A stretch of DNA of 64,000 nucleotides from an uncultured Paludibaculum sp. (GCF_963665245.1 NZ_OY762267.1:1798001-1862000); one strand, 5' to 3'. Positions 27,353-38,253 are shown, counted from the stretch's first letter. Translations and numbers: made by a program. The notes: generated from the letters alone by a model not told the origin.

Positions 27353-28441
27353 TCAAGGCCGTCTTCGGCGTGTTGCCGTACGCCGCCGCGACCAGGCCAG
27401 GAGTCCCAGACCGGTAACGCACATCCAGGCCGCCGAGGGCTCGGGCGTCGCCGTGATCTGCAAGCTGGCACTCGACGACAGAAGCGCCGCCGGCGGGGGA
27501 TTCAGCAGGTCGTACGCCGCATTCGCCAACAGGTGATGCGCGGCCGTCGTCGGGTGAATGTCGTCAGCAAAGACGGAGGTGGCACAGTCGGCTCCGGGCG
27601 AACCCGCATAGCCCGCGAAACAGGGCGTTGTGGCGTTGGTCAGACCATAGAGCGAGCCGCCATTCTGAGCGTCGGCGTACAGCCCCTCAAACAACGAGTA
27701 GGTGTCCAGCAGGTGGAACGTCGAGCGGGGTAGAGCGGTCTGGAAGTAGTTGACGTAGAAACCAAGCGTGGTGTTGTAGGCTTGCGTCGCCGCTGTGGCC
27801 GCCGCCTCGTTGTTGCGAACGAGCTTCGCTTCCGGCGTGTTCCCGATGTCCGGGGCGTTCAGGACGAGAAAGTTCCTGGCACCCAACTGCTCGAGGATAT
27901 ACATGGAAAAGACCAGGTATTCGGCCGAAACGGCAGCGGCCGCGTCGCGCTCGGCCGGGCTCAACAGGGACGCGTCGCGCAGGTCGTTGCCGCCGCCAAA
28001 CAGGACGTACAGCGCGGCCGGATCCGCCGTCAGATTCGCCTTCGTCACGTAGTAATAGAGTTGCCAGTACACACCCGACGGAATCCCATAGGAGTCCAGC
28101 GTTCCGGTGGTGTCGTTGCGGGCGCCTCCAATGGCGTAGTTGGTGCCGCCGTTGCCGGAGATCTCCAGGTTGAAGTAGTTGGGCCCCAGCGACATGCCAG
28201 CGGCTTTGGCGGCGTTGGGCAGCCCCATGGACTGCGCGAAGTACTCCGTCCACACTGGCCCGTTCGAGAAGCGCCCTGGCGTGTAGGGCGTGTTCGGGTA
28301 GAGTCCCGCTGTCAGGTTCCCTACATTGCCGGTGTCGGACAGGCTGTCGCCAAAGAAGTATATGCCGGAGAGGGGAGCCGCGGCGGCGACTGGAGCCAGC
28401 GACAGCATGGTGAGCAGGAACAGCTCGCGACGGGATTGCAT
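27353..28441 (-). CDS. SGNH/GDSL esterase with PEP-CTERM anchor
   Basis: 362 residues. The signal peptide is MQSRRELFLLTMLSLAPVAA. The GDSL block I motif is IYFFGDSLSDTGN (catalytic Ser in GDS), block III is VLFGGGNDLRD, and block V is FADDIHPTTAAHH, giving Asp and His of the triad. The C-terminus TPEPSAAWMCVTGLGLLAW followed by Arg-rich residues is a PEP-CTERM sorting signal, implying processing by an exosortase encoded elsewhere. The enzyme is likely an exported lipase or esterase resembling thermolabile-haemolysin-type lipases. Substrate unknown. Confidence 0.92.
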   Translation of the reverse strand: MQSRRELFLLTMLSLAPVAAAAPLSGIYFFGDSLSDTGNVGNLTAGLYPNTPYTPGRFSNGPVWTEYFAQSMGLPNAAKAAGMSLGPNYFNLEISGNGGTNYAIGGARNDTTGTLDSYGIPSGVYWQLYYYVTKANLTADPAALYVLFGGGNDLRDASLLSPAERDAAAAVSAEYLVFSMYILEQLGARNFLVLNAPDIGNTPEAKLVRNNEAAATAATQAYNTTLGFYVNYFQTALPRSTFHLLDTYSLFEGLYADAQNGGSLYGLTNATTPCFAGYAGSPGADCATSVFADDIHPTTAAHHLLANAAYDLLNPPPAALLSSSASLQITATPEPSAAWMCVTGLGLLAWSRRRTATRRRRP

Positions 28442-28678
28442 GGTCTTTTATACACGGAGCAGTACGGTTTGTAAACGGAATTGCGGGCTTGCTGACTGGA
28501 GGTGCCGGGGGCAGGCTTGCGCTCTCAGCTCTCAGTCGCCAGCCCTGGGGCTTTCGGGGGCGGCGGCGGGCGCGCTTCCGCTCTCTGACGATCGCGGCTC
28601 TGATTGCGCGCTGTTCGTTTCGAGACGGAGGACCGATTGAGACGGGGCGGCCGATGCGGCACCTGGGCGGCAGGTGCG

Positions 28679-29617
28679 TCAGGTCTTCTTTTTCCAGTAC
28701 TCCATCGTGGGGCCGGTGTAGACGCCAGACCCGACGATGGCCCTCCTGCGGACATCCGCAGTTTCCTCCGGCGTCATCTTCTTGAAGTTCTGGACAGCCC
28801 GGATGTTGTCTTCCATCTGACCTTGCGTGCCGGCGCCGCAGACGGCCACGTGCACACCCGGCTGGCTCAATACGTAGCGGAGGCATTCGGTGGGGCTGAG
28901 AGACCTCAGCAGGAACGCCTTGCCGAAGACCTTGATCGCCTGAGTGCCGAGACCGCGCTCGATGGCCTCAGGCAGGGCCGTCTTCTCGAAGCTCAGATAG
29001 GCGTGATCGGCGGCGTGGATGGGCATCATGACGGTGTCCCATCTGTCGTAAGCCTTCATCAAGGCGGCGTGGGCTTCCGGATCATAGTGGCCGGTGAAGC
29101 CGATGAAGCGGCATTTGCCGGCCTTCTTCGCTGCTTCGAACGCCTCGATTGCTCCGCCGGGCGCCAGGAGCTTGTCGATGTCGTCGCGGTTCTGCACCGC
29201 GTGGGCCTGCCACAGGTCGACATAGTCGGTCTTCAGCAGGCGGAAGGATGTCTCGAGCTCCTCCATCGCTTCCTTCGCCGAGCGCTTGACGGTCTTGGTG
29301 GTGAGAAAGACGTTCTTGCGGACGCCCTCCAGTCCGATGCCGTAGGCCTCTTCCGCACGGCCGTCCCAGTAAAGCCGCGAGCAGTCGAAGTAGCTGATGC
29401 CCAGGTCATAGACTTTGCGCACGTGAGCGGCGGCCGTGGGGATATCCGGGAGGAGGTCCATCCGTGCTCCGCCCTGCGCGATGACGCTAACCTTCACTCC
29501 GGTCTTGCCGAACGTGGTTGTGGGAATATCCCCGGCCTTGACCTTCTGGGGCGCGGCCAAGGCGCCGGTGATGGACATGCCTGAGAACGCACCTCCCACG
29601 AAGATTCTCCGTTTCAT
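28679..29617 (-). CDS. Exported aldo/keto reductase
   Basis: 312 residues. The N-terminus MKRRIFVGGAFSGMSITGAL is signal-like (RR pair, hydrophobic stretch, ALA). Barrel motifs: TTTFGKTGVKVSVIAQGG, FDCSRLYWDG (Asp, Tyr), LTTKTVKR (Lys) and DLWQAHAVQN (His), then AVCGAGTQGQMEDNI near the cofactor-binding end. Unlike the paralogue at 24 kb it has no cysteine cluster at the C-terminus. It lies 19 bases after the next aldo/keto reductase stop on the same strand, so the two are probably one transcript. Confidence 0.88.
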   Translation of the reverse strand: MKRRIFVGGAFSGMSITGALAAPQKVKAGDIPTTTFGKTGVKVSVIAQGGARMDLLPDIPTAAAHVRKVYDLGISYFDCSRLYWDGRAEEAYGIGLEGVRKNVFLTTKTVKRSAKEAMEELETSFRLLKTDYVDLWQAHAVQNRDDIDKLLAPGGAIEAFEAAKKAGKCRFIGFTGHYDPEAHAALMKAYDRWDTVMMPIHAADHAYLSFEKTALPEAIERGLGTQAIKVFGKAFLLRSLSPTECLRYVLSQPGVHVAVCGAGTQGQMEDNIRAVQNFKKMTPEETADVRRRAIVGSGVYTGPTMEYWKKKT

Positions 29618-29636
29618 GGATTCCCCTTTCTGAGGC

Positions 29637-30888
<1,252 letters not shown>

Positions 30889-31848
30889 GTGACCAACCGC
30901 AGAGATCGCGAAGTTCCGCAAGCCGGACCAGCGCGGCAGGCGTTGGCCGAGCTGGCCCGGAAGATTGATTTGTACATGGGTTCGCAGGTGAAGCGGGTAA
31001 CGGACATTCCCGGTCTGATGCTCGTCCGTCGGACCGAGCTTACCGCTCCGGCGTGCATGACCTATGAGCCGAGCATCGCCGTGATCGCCCAGGGGCGAAA
31101 GCGCGTCGAGCTCGGTCGAACGACATTTCTATACGGCGAATCGCGATTCCTGCTGACGTCCGTCGACTTGCCCATCACCAGTCAGGTGGTGGAAGCCAGT
31201 AAAGAGGTTCCCTTCCTCGCTCTGTCGCTCACGTTTGAGATGCCTGTCGTCCGCGAGATGCTCAGCCGGGATGAGATTCCCGCGCCGGACGCTCCGCCGG
31301 ACACTCCGGCCATGGCCATAGGCGAGACCACTGTTGAGTTGCTCAACGCCTGCTGCCGGCTGGTGGACCTGCTGAGTACTCCGGCGGACATCCCATTTCT
31401 CAGCGGTCTGATTCAGCGCGAGATCATTTACCGGATCCTGCGGGGCCCTGAAGGGGCGCGGTTGCGTGCTATAGCGACGCTGGGCGATCAGAGCCACCGC
31501 ACGGCGAAGGCGATTGGGTGGATGAGGGTGAACTACGCGAAGCCGCTGCGGGTGGAGGATCTCGCTCAGATGGCGGGCATGGGCGTGTCGACGCTCCACC
31601 ACCATTTCCGGGCGCTGACGGCGATGAGCCCGTTGCAGTATCAGAAGCAGCTCCGGTTGCAGGCTGCGCGCTCGCAGATGCTCACGGATGGACTGGACGC
31701 CGCCAGCGCCGCATTTGCGGTGGGCTACGAAAGCGCCAGCCAGTTCAACCGGGAGTACAGCCGATTCTTCGGCCAGCCGCCGATGCGCGATATCCGCACA
31801 CTGCGCGCGCCCAACGCCCCTCCGATGGAGCGGGCCGGGCATCCTTAA
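30889..31848 (+). CDS. AraC-family transcriptional regulator
   Basis: 319 residues from a GTG preceded by GAGGAG nine bases upstream. The N-terminal half, with RTELTAPACMTYEPSIAVIA and GESRFLLTSVDLPITSQV, matches the AraC_N type of effector domain found in regulators of alcohol/aldehyde reductases such as YqhC. The C-terminal half carries the double helix-turn-helix: LRVEDLAQMAGMGVSTLHHH then DAASAAFAVGYESASQFNRE and YSRFFGQPPMRDI. It is divergent from the aldo/keto reductase gene, its most likely target. Inducer unknown; reactive carbonyl compounds are a reasonable guess. Confidence 0.92.
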   Translation: MTNRRDREVPQAGPARQALAELARKIDLYMGSQVKRVTDIPGLMLVRRTELTAPACMTYEPSIAVIAQGRKRVELGRTTFLYGESRFLLTSVDLPITSQVVEASKEVPFLALSLTFEMPVVREMLSRDEIPAPDAPPDTPAMAIGETTVELLNACCRLVDLLSTPADIPFLSGLIQREIIYRILRGPEGARLRAIATLGDQSHRTAKAIGWMRVNYAKPLRVEDLAQMAGMGVSTLHHHFRALTAMSPLQYQKQLRLQAARSQMLTDGLDAASAAFAVGYESASQFNREYSRFFGQPPMRDIRTLRAPNAPPMERAGHP

Positions 31849-31890
31849 CGCTTCACGTCACTGAGCGGGTGGGGTGCGGTGCGCGGATGG

Positions 31891-34512
31891 TCACCCTGCG
31901 CGCAATGCCGTAAGCGGATCGGTCCGGGAGGCGCGGCGCGCCGGTAGATAGCCGGCGGCTGCCGCGGCCATGGTGAGCGTTGCGGCCATGCCCAGGTACG
32001 TCAACGGATCGCTGCTCGTGATGCCATACAGCAGGCCCGTGAGCATGCGCGCCAGGAACCAGGAAGCCACGAAACCGATGGCCATGCCAGTCCCCGCCAG
32101 GGCGAGCGTCCGGCGCAGCACACGCCCCTGGATATCGGAAGCGGAGGCACCGAGCGCCATCCGGATGCCGATCTCCTGCGTCTGCTGATTCACGGCATAC
32201 GAAATCACCGCATAGACTCCGAGCGCCGCCAGCAGCAGCGCGAACGCCGAGAAGACCGAGGTCAGGACGACGATGAAGCGGCGTGGCGACACAGACCGGT
32301 CGACCAGATCCTTGAGCACGACGAGTTCGGCCGGCAGATTCGGCTCAAGCGTCCGCAGTCCGGCGAGGAGCGCGGAAGCGATGCCCAATGGTGGAATCGA
32401 ACTGCGGACGACCATGTGGACCGCGGAGTAGTCGCGCGTCTGGCGGATGGGCAGATAGATCTCGAATCCAGACTCGCGCTCAAGTGCGATGTGCCTCACA
32501 TCGGAGACCACACCCACCACCTCCCGCTCCGCATCAGCTTCGATGTACTTTCCCAGCGGTTCTTCGTCCGGCCATAGCTTGCGAGCGAGGCTCTCGTTGA
32601 TGAGGATGACTGGCTTGCTACCGGTCCGATCCCGCTCAGTGAGATCACGGCCGGAGCGCAGCGGGATGCCCATCGACGTCAGATACCCTTCGCTGACGAT
32701 GCGCACAAAGACGTCCGGCGGCGGATGGGACAAGGAATAGGCCCGGCCTTTCGCACCCGCGCCCCAACTCCGATTTCCGCCGAGCGGCAGCACGTCGGTC
32801 AGCCCAGCCGCCGTGATTCCAGGCAGTGCCCTGCCAACCCGCAGCACCTCATCCAGGGCGGCGTTGCGATTCTCACGTTTCGGATCGACGCGAATGGCTA
32901 TCGCATGTTCCGCCCGGAAGCCCGGGTCCACCTCGAGCACCCGCAGGAAGCTTCGCAGGAGCAGACCCGAGCCGATGAGCAGGATGCAGGCAAACGAGAT
33001 CTCGGAAACTACCACGGCCGAGCGAATCCAGACACGGCCACCGCCGGCGCTGGAGCCCCGGTTCGAATCCTTCAGAGTGTCATGAACAGCCATCAAAGGC
33101 GCCTGGATCATCGGGGCGAGCCCGAGAAGCACACCAATCAGCGTGGCAGCCACAACGGCAAACGCCAGCGCCATCGGGTCCAGACGCACGCTGGCAAGCA
33201 GCGGGATGCTGATGGCATTGAGACTGGCAACCAGCCGTGTGCCCAACGCCGCCATCGCCACTCCGGCTAGAGCGGCACAACTGGAGAGGAGGAGCCCCTC
33301 GGTGAGCATCTGAGTGATCAGGCGGCCACGGCCGGCGCCGAGAGCAACCCGTATGGCGAACTCCTTCTGTCGCGCGGCGGCGCGAGCCACCTGAAGGTTG
33401 AACAGGTTGGCGCAAACGATCAGCATCACGACGCCAACCGCGCACGCCAGCACCAGGAGTGCCGGACGGATGCGGCCCCGCACGTGCTCGTTGAGCGAGC
33501 TCAACACCAGGCGCAGACCCTCGCGCTCGTTCCTCGCCCCGATGGGGCCGATCAACACATCAGCCTCAGCCTGCGCCTGCCTGATGGACACGCCGGGTCG
33601 CAGTCGCCCGACGGCCGCCAGCGTGTTGCCCCAGCGGTTCACATCCGCGGTGAGGGGCAGAGGGACATAGAGATCGACTCGCGTGCCGGGCGCCAGGACC
33701 GCACCGAAATCGAAAGGAACGACACCCAGCACGGTCACCAGTCGCGCGTTGATCGTCAATGTCCGGCCCACAACACTGGGGTCGCCGGCGAAACGCCGCT
33801 TCCAGAAGCCTTCGGTGAGGAGGGCGACCGGCAGATTCGCCTGACACTCCTCCTGGGAGAAGTTGCGGCCCACACGCGGCGCGACTCCTAACAGCGGAAA
33901 GAAGTTCTGCGACACCGGGAGGGCGGTGAGCCGCTCGGGCTCGCCCGCGCCCGTCAAGTTGGCGCTTCCGGGTTGATAGAAGGCGAAGTATGCCGCCATG
34001 CCCGAGAACGAGCGATTCTGATCACGGAACTCGACAAACGGGTTCACCTTCAGTGTCTCGCTGGAGAGATCGCCCTCCGGATTCGTTGACGCCGGCTTCA
34101 CCCAAACCAGACTCGCCGCATCGCGCACCGGCAGCGGGCGCAGCAGAAGTGTGTTCACGACGCTGAAGATGGTCGTGCCGGCTCCGACGCCGAGAGCGGT
34201 GATCAGAATGGCGAACGTGGTGAACCCGGCGTCGCGGCGCAGTGATCGGAAGGAGTAATGGAGATCGCGCCAGAACGTCTCGAGGAACGGTAGCGAACGG
34301 ACTTCCCGATGCGCCTCGCGGAGTTGGGCGACGCCACCGAGTTCCACCATGGCCTTGCGGCGGGCGTCCTCGCGGCTCATTCCGCGACGTTCGTATTCAT
34401 CGGCGAGCAAAGAGACATGTGTATCGAGCTCGTCGTTCAGATCGCGGTCCAGCATGGCTGGCTTGAACGTGGCGCGCAGCCGTGCGGTGAGATGGGCAAG
34501 CCAGGAGAACAT
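31891..34512 (-). CDS. ADOP-type duplicated ABC transporter permease
   Basis: 873 residues. N-terminal cytosolic segment DRDLNDELDTHVSLLADEYE, then ILITALGVGAGTTIFSVVNT, a MacB-like periplasmic core, the FtsX block VVMLIVCANLFNLQVARAAA followed by FAIRVALGAGRGR, and the second copy ending LAALGVYAVISYAVNQQTQE and IGIRMALGASASD. Its start overlaps the stop of the PadR gene by one base (TGATG), so the two are translationally coupled. Substrate unknown; the PadR pairing implies induction by a small molecule or stress. Confidence 0.93.
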   Translation of the reverse strand: MFSWLAHLTARLRATFKPAMLDRDLNDELDTHVSLLADEYERRGMSREDARRKAMVELGGVAQLREAHREVRSLPFLETFWRDLHYSFRSLRRDAGFTTFAILITALGVGAGTTIFSVVNTLLLRPLPVRDAASLVWVKPASTNPEGDLSSETLKVNPFVEFRDQNRSFSGMAAYFAFYQPGSANLTGAGEPERLTALPVSQNFFPLLGVAPRVGRNFSQEECQANLPVALLTEGFWKRRFAGDPSVVGRTLTINARLVTVLGVVPFDFGAVLAPGTRVDLYVPLPLTADVNRWGNTLAAVGRLRPGVSIRQAQAEADVLIGPIGARNEREGLRLVLSSLNEHVRGRIRPALLVLACAVGVVMLIVCANLFNLQVARAAARQKEFAIRVALGAGRGRLITQMLTEGLLLSSCAALAGVAMAALGTRLVASLNAISIPLLASVRLDPMALAFAVVAATLIGVLLGLAPMIQAPLMAVHDTLKDSNRGSSAGGGRVWIRSAVVVSEISFACILLIGSGLLLRSFLRVLEVDPGFRAEHAIAIRVDPKRENRNAALDEVLRVGRALPGITAAGLTDVLPLGGNRSWGAGAKGRAYSLSHPPPDVFVRIVSEGYLTSMGIPLRSGRDLTERDRTGSKPVILINESLARKLWPDEEPLGKYIEADAEREVVGVVSDVRHIALERESGFEIYLPIRQTRDYSAVHMVVRSSIPPLGIASALLAGLRTLEPNLPAELVVLKDLVDRSVSPRRFIVVLTSVFSAFALLLAALGVYAVISYAVNQQTQEIGIRMALGASASDIQGRVLRRTLALAGTGMAIGFVASWFLARMLTGLLYGITSSDPLTYLGMAATLTMAAAAAGYLPARRASRTDPLTALRAG

Positions 34513-34856
34513 CAGGATTTCCCCTCCAAGGCCAGCAGCCTTCCAATGACACCGGCGATGCGTTGCCAGTTCCTCGTTTCCGACTCCAGTTTCTTACGGC
34601 CGGCGCGAGTGATGGAGTAAAAGCGGGCGCGCCGGTTATTCTCCGATGTCCCCCATTCAGCCTTCACCCAACCTTGCTGAACCAGGCGGACCAGGCAGAG
34701 ATAGATGGTGCCCTGGTTCACCAGCAGCGCCTGCTCACTGATCTGCTCGATACGCCGTGCGAGCCCGTAGCCATGCATGGAGCCCATCGCATGCAGGGTC
34801 TTGAGAACCATCAGATCGAGAGTGCCTTGGAGTATCGCAGATCTGTCATCCGCCAT
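34512..34856 (-). CDS. PadR-family transcriptional regulator
   Basis: 114 residues from an ATG with AGGAGA six bases upstream. The family core is visible: ILQGTLDLMVLKTLHAMG, MHGYGLARRIEQISE, LVNQGTIYLCLVRLVQQGWV (winged helix) and AEWGTSENNRRARFYSITRA (wing), then a C-terminal dimerisation helix. The subtype is the short PadR that accompanies orphan permeases. It probably represses its own operon; a promoter with duplicated 10-base elements lies just upstream. Confidence 0.93.
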   Translation of the reverse strand: MADDRSAILQGTLDLMVLKTLHAMGSMHGYGLARRIEQISEQALLVNQGTIYLCLVRLVQQGWVKAEWGTSENNRRARFYSITRAGRKKLESETRNWQRIAGVIGRLLALEGKS

Positions 34857-34865
34857 TGGAGGTCT

Positions 34866-34913
34866 CCTGTGGGATATATAGAGGACAATACTCGAGCACC
34901 TGTGGGATGTCAA
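34866..34913 (-). promoter_or_regulatory. Promoter of padR-permease operon with direct repeats
   Basis: On the minus strand TTGACA (34913-34908), a 17-base spacer and TATTGT (34890-34885) precede the padR start. The element ATCCCACAGG occurs twice in direct orientation, at 34908-34899 (in the spacer) and 34875-34866 (running into the Shine-Dalgarno), start-to-start 33 bases. This is a likely PadR autoregulatory site. Confidence 0.55.
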
Positions 34914-35097
34914 GAGGAGATTACGAAGGTCCGATTTCCCGCGCCGGACGCTTTATCCGTGCGATTCCGGACAGCGATCGCCCATTTGCGAGCGTGCCGC
35001 TACACATCGAACCTTCATGTCGTCCTGACCATTCAATCAGTTGCGAATTGGCCGCTGATTTGCGGGCGCCTGGTGCGACTCAAAGGAGAGTCCCCCA

Positions 35098-36210
35098 ATG
35101 ACCCATGTCATCAGACACTTTGCCTGGCAATTTCTCGCCGTTGCCTCGATTGGCGGTCGAGCACCTCTTTGTGCGGCGGACATCGCCATCCCGATGGAGC
35201 CAGCCCGCTGGCAACTGGAGGCCGGCGAGTTCCTTCAGCACAAAGGTGTGCCCGCATTGAGGATCCCGACGCCCTCGAAGGCTGTACTCAAGGACCTTGT
35301 CTTCCGGGATGGCACCATCGAATTCGACATGGAACCGGGCTCCTACGGCGGACCCGGTGTTGGTTTCCGGCGGGCGGGCCCAGGTGAGTTCGAATACTTC
35401 TACCTGCGTCCTGGGGCCAAGGGCCCGGGGGCTGGCGACGCATGCCAGTATGCACCCTTCATCAAAAACGTCCTAATCTGGGATCTCCTACCGCGGTTCC
35501 AGGGTCCGGCGCCCTTCCGGCTCAACGATTGGAATCACGTGCGGATTGTCGTTTCGGGTGCTCGGGCCCGAATCTATGTCAATCAAGCGGCCCGGCCGGT
35601 ATTGGATATCGGCCGACTGGAAGGGAGCTCAAGCCAAGGGGGCATCGTGCTGAATGGGCCCGCCATTTTTGCCAACCTGCGTGTACGCCCCGGTGTGACC
35701 AACGGACTACCGCCTCAGCCAGCTGCCGAATCCATCGATCGTTCCGTCGTGAGGGACTGGAGCGTCTCCCCGTTCAAGACATTGCTCCCCAGCCAGGATC
35801 TGAGCGCCAACGATATCCCCTCCGCGACTCCGCCGTGGAGACCGCTCCGCGCCGAGCGAGCCGGACTGCTCAATCTGACAAGGGAATACGGCCTGCCGGA
35901 AGGACGTTCCGCCGCGTGGCTGCGCACGCACATCGACCGGCAGGCCGATGGCGAGGCTCAGGTTGCGATTGGCTGGAGCGAGGAGGTCTGGGTCTTTGTG
36001 AACGGCAAGATGGTCTTTTCCGGCAAGAACCGCTACCTGATTCCCGAGGAACGAAAGGAACCGGATGGCCGCTGCGCGCCAACAAACGGCACGTTCAGGC
36101 TCCCGCTGAAGCGGGGGCGCAATGATGTCGTGGTGGCCGTGGCCAACGGCTTCTTCGGCTGGGGTCTCATCTTCAAGATGGTTGAGACTCAGCCCATCAC
36201 CTCGCGATAG
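35098..36210 (+). CDS. Secreted LamG-like / beta-sandwich protein
   Basis: 370 residues with a signal peptide (ATG at 35098, ending about GRAPLCAA). The first 200 residues look like a concanavalin-type lectin/glucanase fold: VFRDGTIEFDMEPGSYGGPG, GEFEYFYLRPGAKG, LNDWNHVRIVVSGARARIYV and NGPAIFANLRVRPG. The second half (AAWLRTHIDRQADGEAQVAIG, then VWVFVNGKMVFSGKN) resembles a galactose-binding-like jelly roll. It may bind or trim extracellular carbohydrate; no catalytic residues are evident. AAGGAG lies 11 bases before the start. Its 3' end overlaps the convergent membrane-protein gene by 22 bases. Confidence 0.75.
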   Translation: MTHVIRHFAWQFLAVASIGGRAPLCAADIAIPMEPARWQLEAGEFLQHKGVPALRIPTPSKAVLKDLVFRDGTIEFDMEPGSYGGPGVGFRRAGPGEFEYFYLRPGAKGPGAGDACQYAPFIKNVLIWDLLPRFQGPAPFRLNDWNHVRIVVSGARARIYVNQAARPVLDIGRLEGSSSQGGIVLNGPAIFANLRVRPGVTNGLPPQPAAESIDRSVVRDWSVSPFKTLLPSQDLSANDIPSATPPWRPLRAERAGLLNLTREYGLPEGRSAAWLRTHIDRQADGEAQVAIGWSEEVWVFVNGKMVFSGKNRYLIPEERKEPDGRCAPTNGTFRLPLKRGRNDVVVAVANGFFGWGLIFKMVETQPITSR

Positions 36211-36563
36211 AGGTGATAGCTGATGAGTCCGAGCACCGGTAGGCCTACTGCCAGGAACGTGGCCGCCAACATCGGATCCTTGGCGTACTTGGGGTGCAGC
36301 ATGGAAGCGACAGCCGCGGTGCAGAAGAGACCGAACAAAATGCCGGTACCGGCAAGCCACGTCATCCTGGCTTTGGACGACAAGCTCCGAAGAGCTTGCC
36401 AGTACAACCCGATGAACGCCGGGACGCAGATGGCAAGCACCGTCCATTCAAGCGTTCCTTCGTCGCCGTGCGCTATGTCGTGCATGGCGGCCCAGACGAA
36501 ATAAAACAAGATCAGGGTGCCGAACGCAATCGCCGGCAGAAGGCCCATATGATCGCGGTCCAT
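36189..36563 (-). CDS. Four-helix membrane protein, unknown function
   Basis: 124 residues from an ATG at 36563; an internal Met at 36548 is an alternative, and 36620 is possible but adds polar residues. Helices: GLLPAIAFGTLILFYFVWAA, WTVLAICVPAFIGLYWQAL, MTWLAGTGILFGLFCTAAVA and AATFLAVGLPVLGLISYHLY. No family recognised. It converges on the secreted protein gene with a 22-base overlap of the coding ends. Confidence 0.65.
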   Translation of the reverse strand: MDRDHMGLLPAIAFGTLILFYFVWAAMHDIAHGDEGTLEWTVLAICVPAFIGLYWQALRSLSSKARMTWLAGTGILFGLFCTAAVASMLHPKYAKDPMLAATFLAVGLPVLGLISYHLYREVMG

Positions 36564-36694
36564 GCTGTCGATCCTATTCGATGCGACCTCGGGAAGGAAG
36601 CGCGGCACGCGATCCAACACCGGGGTCTGTCGGGCGCTTGGTCAGGCGACCGCGCGGCGCCGCGCAACGGCAACCCGATGCTAGTATCGGGCTC

Positions 36695-37294
36695 ATGGGG
36701 CCTGTCAAAGTCGATCCGAACAAAATACGTGAATTCCAGGATGCCATGAGCTTCTACAAATGGCTTGGCAAGCATCACGACAAAGAAGAAGAGGTCTGGA
36801 TCAAGATCCATAAGGTAGATTCGGGCCTCAAGTCAATTACGCCCAAGGAGGCGATCGACGTTGTGCTGTGCTGGGGCTGGATCGATGCCATACGCAAGGG
36901 ATTCGACGAGAAGAGCTACCTGCAGCGCTACACGCGGCGCGGACGAAAGAGCACTTGGAGCCAGATCAATGTCGACAACGTGACCCGGCTCATCCAGGAA
37001 GGCCGCATGACCGAACACGGGCTGAGGGAAGTCGCGGCAGCCAAGGCCGACGGGCGCTGGGACCGAGCCTACAAGAGCGGCAAGGAAATGAAGATCCCCG
37101 ACGATCTCCAGGCCGCCATCGACGCCCAGCCGCTGGCCAGGACGATGCTCGGGAAACTCAGTGAGCAGAATCGCTTCGCGCTGGCCTTCCGGGTCCACAA
37201 CATGAAGACCGAGGCGGGCCGGAAGAAGAAGATCGAGTCCTTTGTCGAGATGCTAAAGCGGGGCGAGACAATCTATCCGCAAAGGAAGAAGTGA
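36695..37294 (+). CDS. YdeI/OmpD-associated family protein
   Basis: 199 residues from the ATG at 36695. Conserved family blocks are present: WLGKHHDKEEEVWIKIHK, EAIDVVLCWGWIDAIRKGFD, YLQRYTRRGRKSTWSQIN and VTRLIQEGRMTEHGLREV, then a C-terminal helical part with RVHNMKTEAGRKKKIESFVE. The family is widespread, small and soluble; bacterial members are linked to stress or cationic-peptide resistance, but biochemical function is not settled. It stands alone, divergent from the membrane protein gene. Confidence 0.85.
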   Translation: MGPVKVDPNKIREFQDAMSFYKWLGKHHDKEEEVWIKIHKVDSGLKSITPKEAIDVVLCWGWIDAIRKGFDEKSYLQRYTRRGRKSTWSQINVDNVTRLIQEGRMTEHGLREVAAAKADGRWDRAYKSGKEMKIPDDLQAAIDAQPLARTMLGKLSEQNRFALAFRVHNMKTEAGRKKKIESFVEMLKRGETIYPQRKK

Positions 37295-37477
37295 ACGTTC
37301 GTTCGGGTGCCCGCAGGAGTGAAAGTGAGCATCCTAACTGATGAACACAGCCACACCAACGTCCGACACAGGGTGCCGGGCTTGACAGTGTGAGGCCCAC
37401 CCAACCTGACTTACACACACTGCCTCCGGAACCAAAAGAAGCCGCCGCGCGGTCACGCTACAATTGAAGGCCAGAAG

Positions 37478-38209
37478 ATGCAATTCAGCTCCGGGCAAGC
37501 TGATTTTCCGACTACACACTGGACCCTAGTTGCCGCCGCGGGCGATCACGAAGGGCCCGAAAGCCGTCGTGCACTCGCGTCGCTTTGCGAGGCCTACTGG
37601 TATCCGCTCTACGTCTACGCGCGCCGGCGCGGCGATTCGCCGGAAGAAGCGCAGGACCACACGCAGGAGTTCTTCACCCGCTTCCTGGAACGCGACTATT
37701 TCGACCGCGCCGATCCGGATCGCGGCCGCTTTCGCTCGTTCCTGCTCTCTTCTTTCAAGTACTATCTTTGCGACGAGGCGGGCCGGGCCCGGGCGCAGAA
37801 GCGCGGCGGCGGCGTGGCCACCCTTTCTTTCGAGTTCTCCAAAGGCGAAGAGATGTACGGCTGCGAGCCGGTCCACAACGAAACGCCGGAGCGGATTTAT
37901 GAACGGCGTTGGGCGCGCACGCTACTCGATCGCGTCGTCGACCGGCTCCGTGAAGAGTTCGTCCGTCATGGCCGCCTGGAGCACTTCACCCGGCTGAAAC
38001 CCTGCTTGCAGGGTGAATTCGATGTGCCTTACGCCGAGCTGGCGCGCCAGCTCGAAACCACGGAAGCGGCCTTGAAGGTCGGCATTCACCGGCTTCGCAA
38101 ACGATACCGCGATCTTCTACGCTCGGAGATCGCCAACATTGTGGCCGATCCGGCTGATATCGAAGCGGAGTTGCGCCACCTGATTGCAGCTTTGGCGGTT
38201 ACAAATTGA
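37478..38209 (+). CDS. ECF-like RNA polymerase sigma factor
   Basis: 243 residues. DFPTTHWTLVAAAGD and ALASLCEAYWYPLYVYARRR are the region-2 start typical of the large ECF-like sigma subgroup of Planctomycetes and Acidobacteria. It continues with EEAQDHTQEFFTRFLERDYF and RGRFRSFLLSSFKYYLCDE. Region 4 is seen as VPYAELARQLETTEAALKVG and IHRLRKRYRDLLRSEIA. It lies 44 bases before the giant kinase gene on the same strand, a recurring pairing in which kinase signalling and this sigma subgroup are thought to be linked. No anti-sigma factor gene is adjacent. Confidence 0.92.
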   Translation: MQFSSGQADFPTTHWTLVAAAGDHEGPESRRALASLCEAYWYPLYVYARRRGDSPEEAQDHTQEFFTRFLERDYFDRADPDRGRFRSFLLSSFKYYLCDEAGRARAQKRGGGVATLSFEFSKGEEMYGCEPVHNETPERIYERRWARTLLDRVVDRLREEFVRHGRLEHFTRLKPCLQGEFDVPYAELARQLETTEAALKVGIHRLRKRYRDLLRSEIANIVADPADIEAELRHLIAALAVTN

Positions 38210-38253
38210 GTTCGATTTAGGCGTGCCCCGTGGTTTCCGGATGGAGGAAGCAA

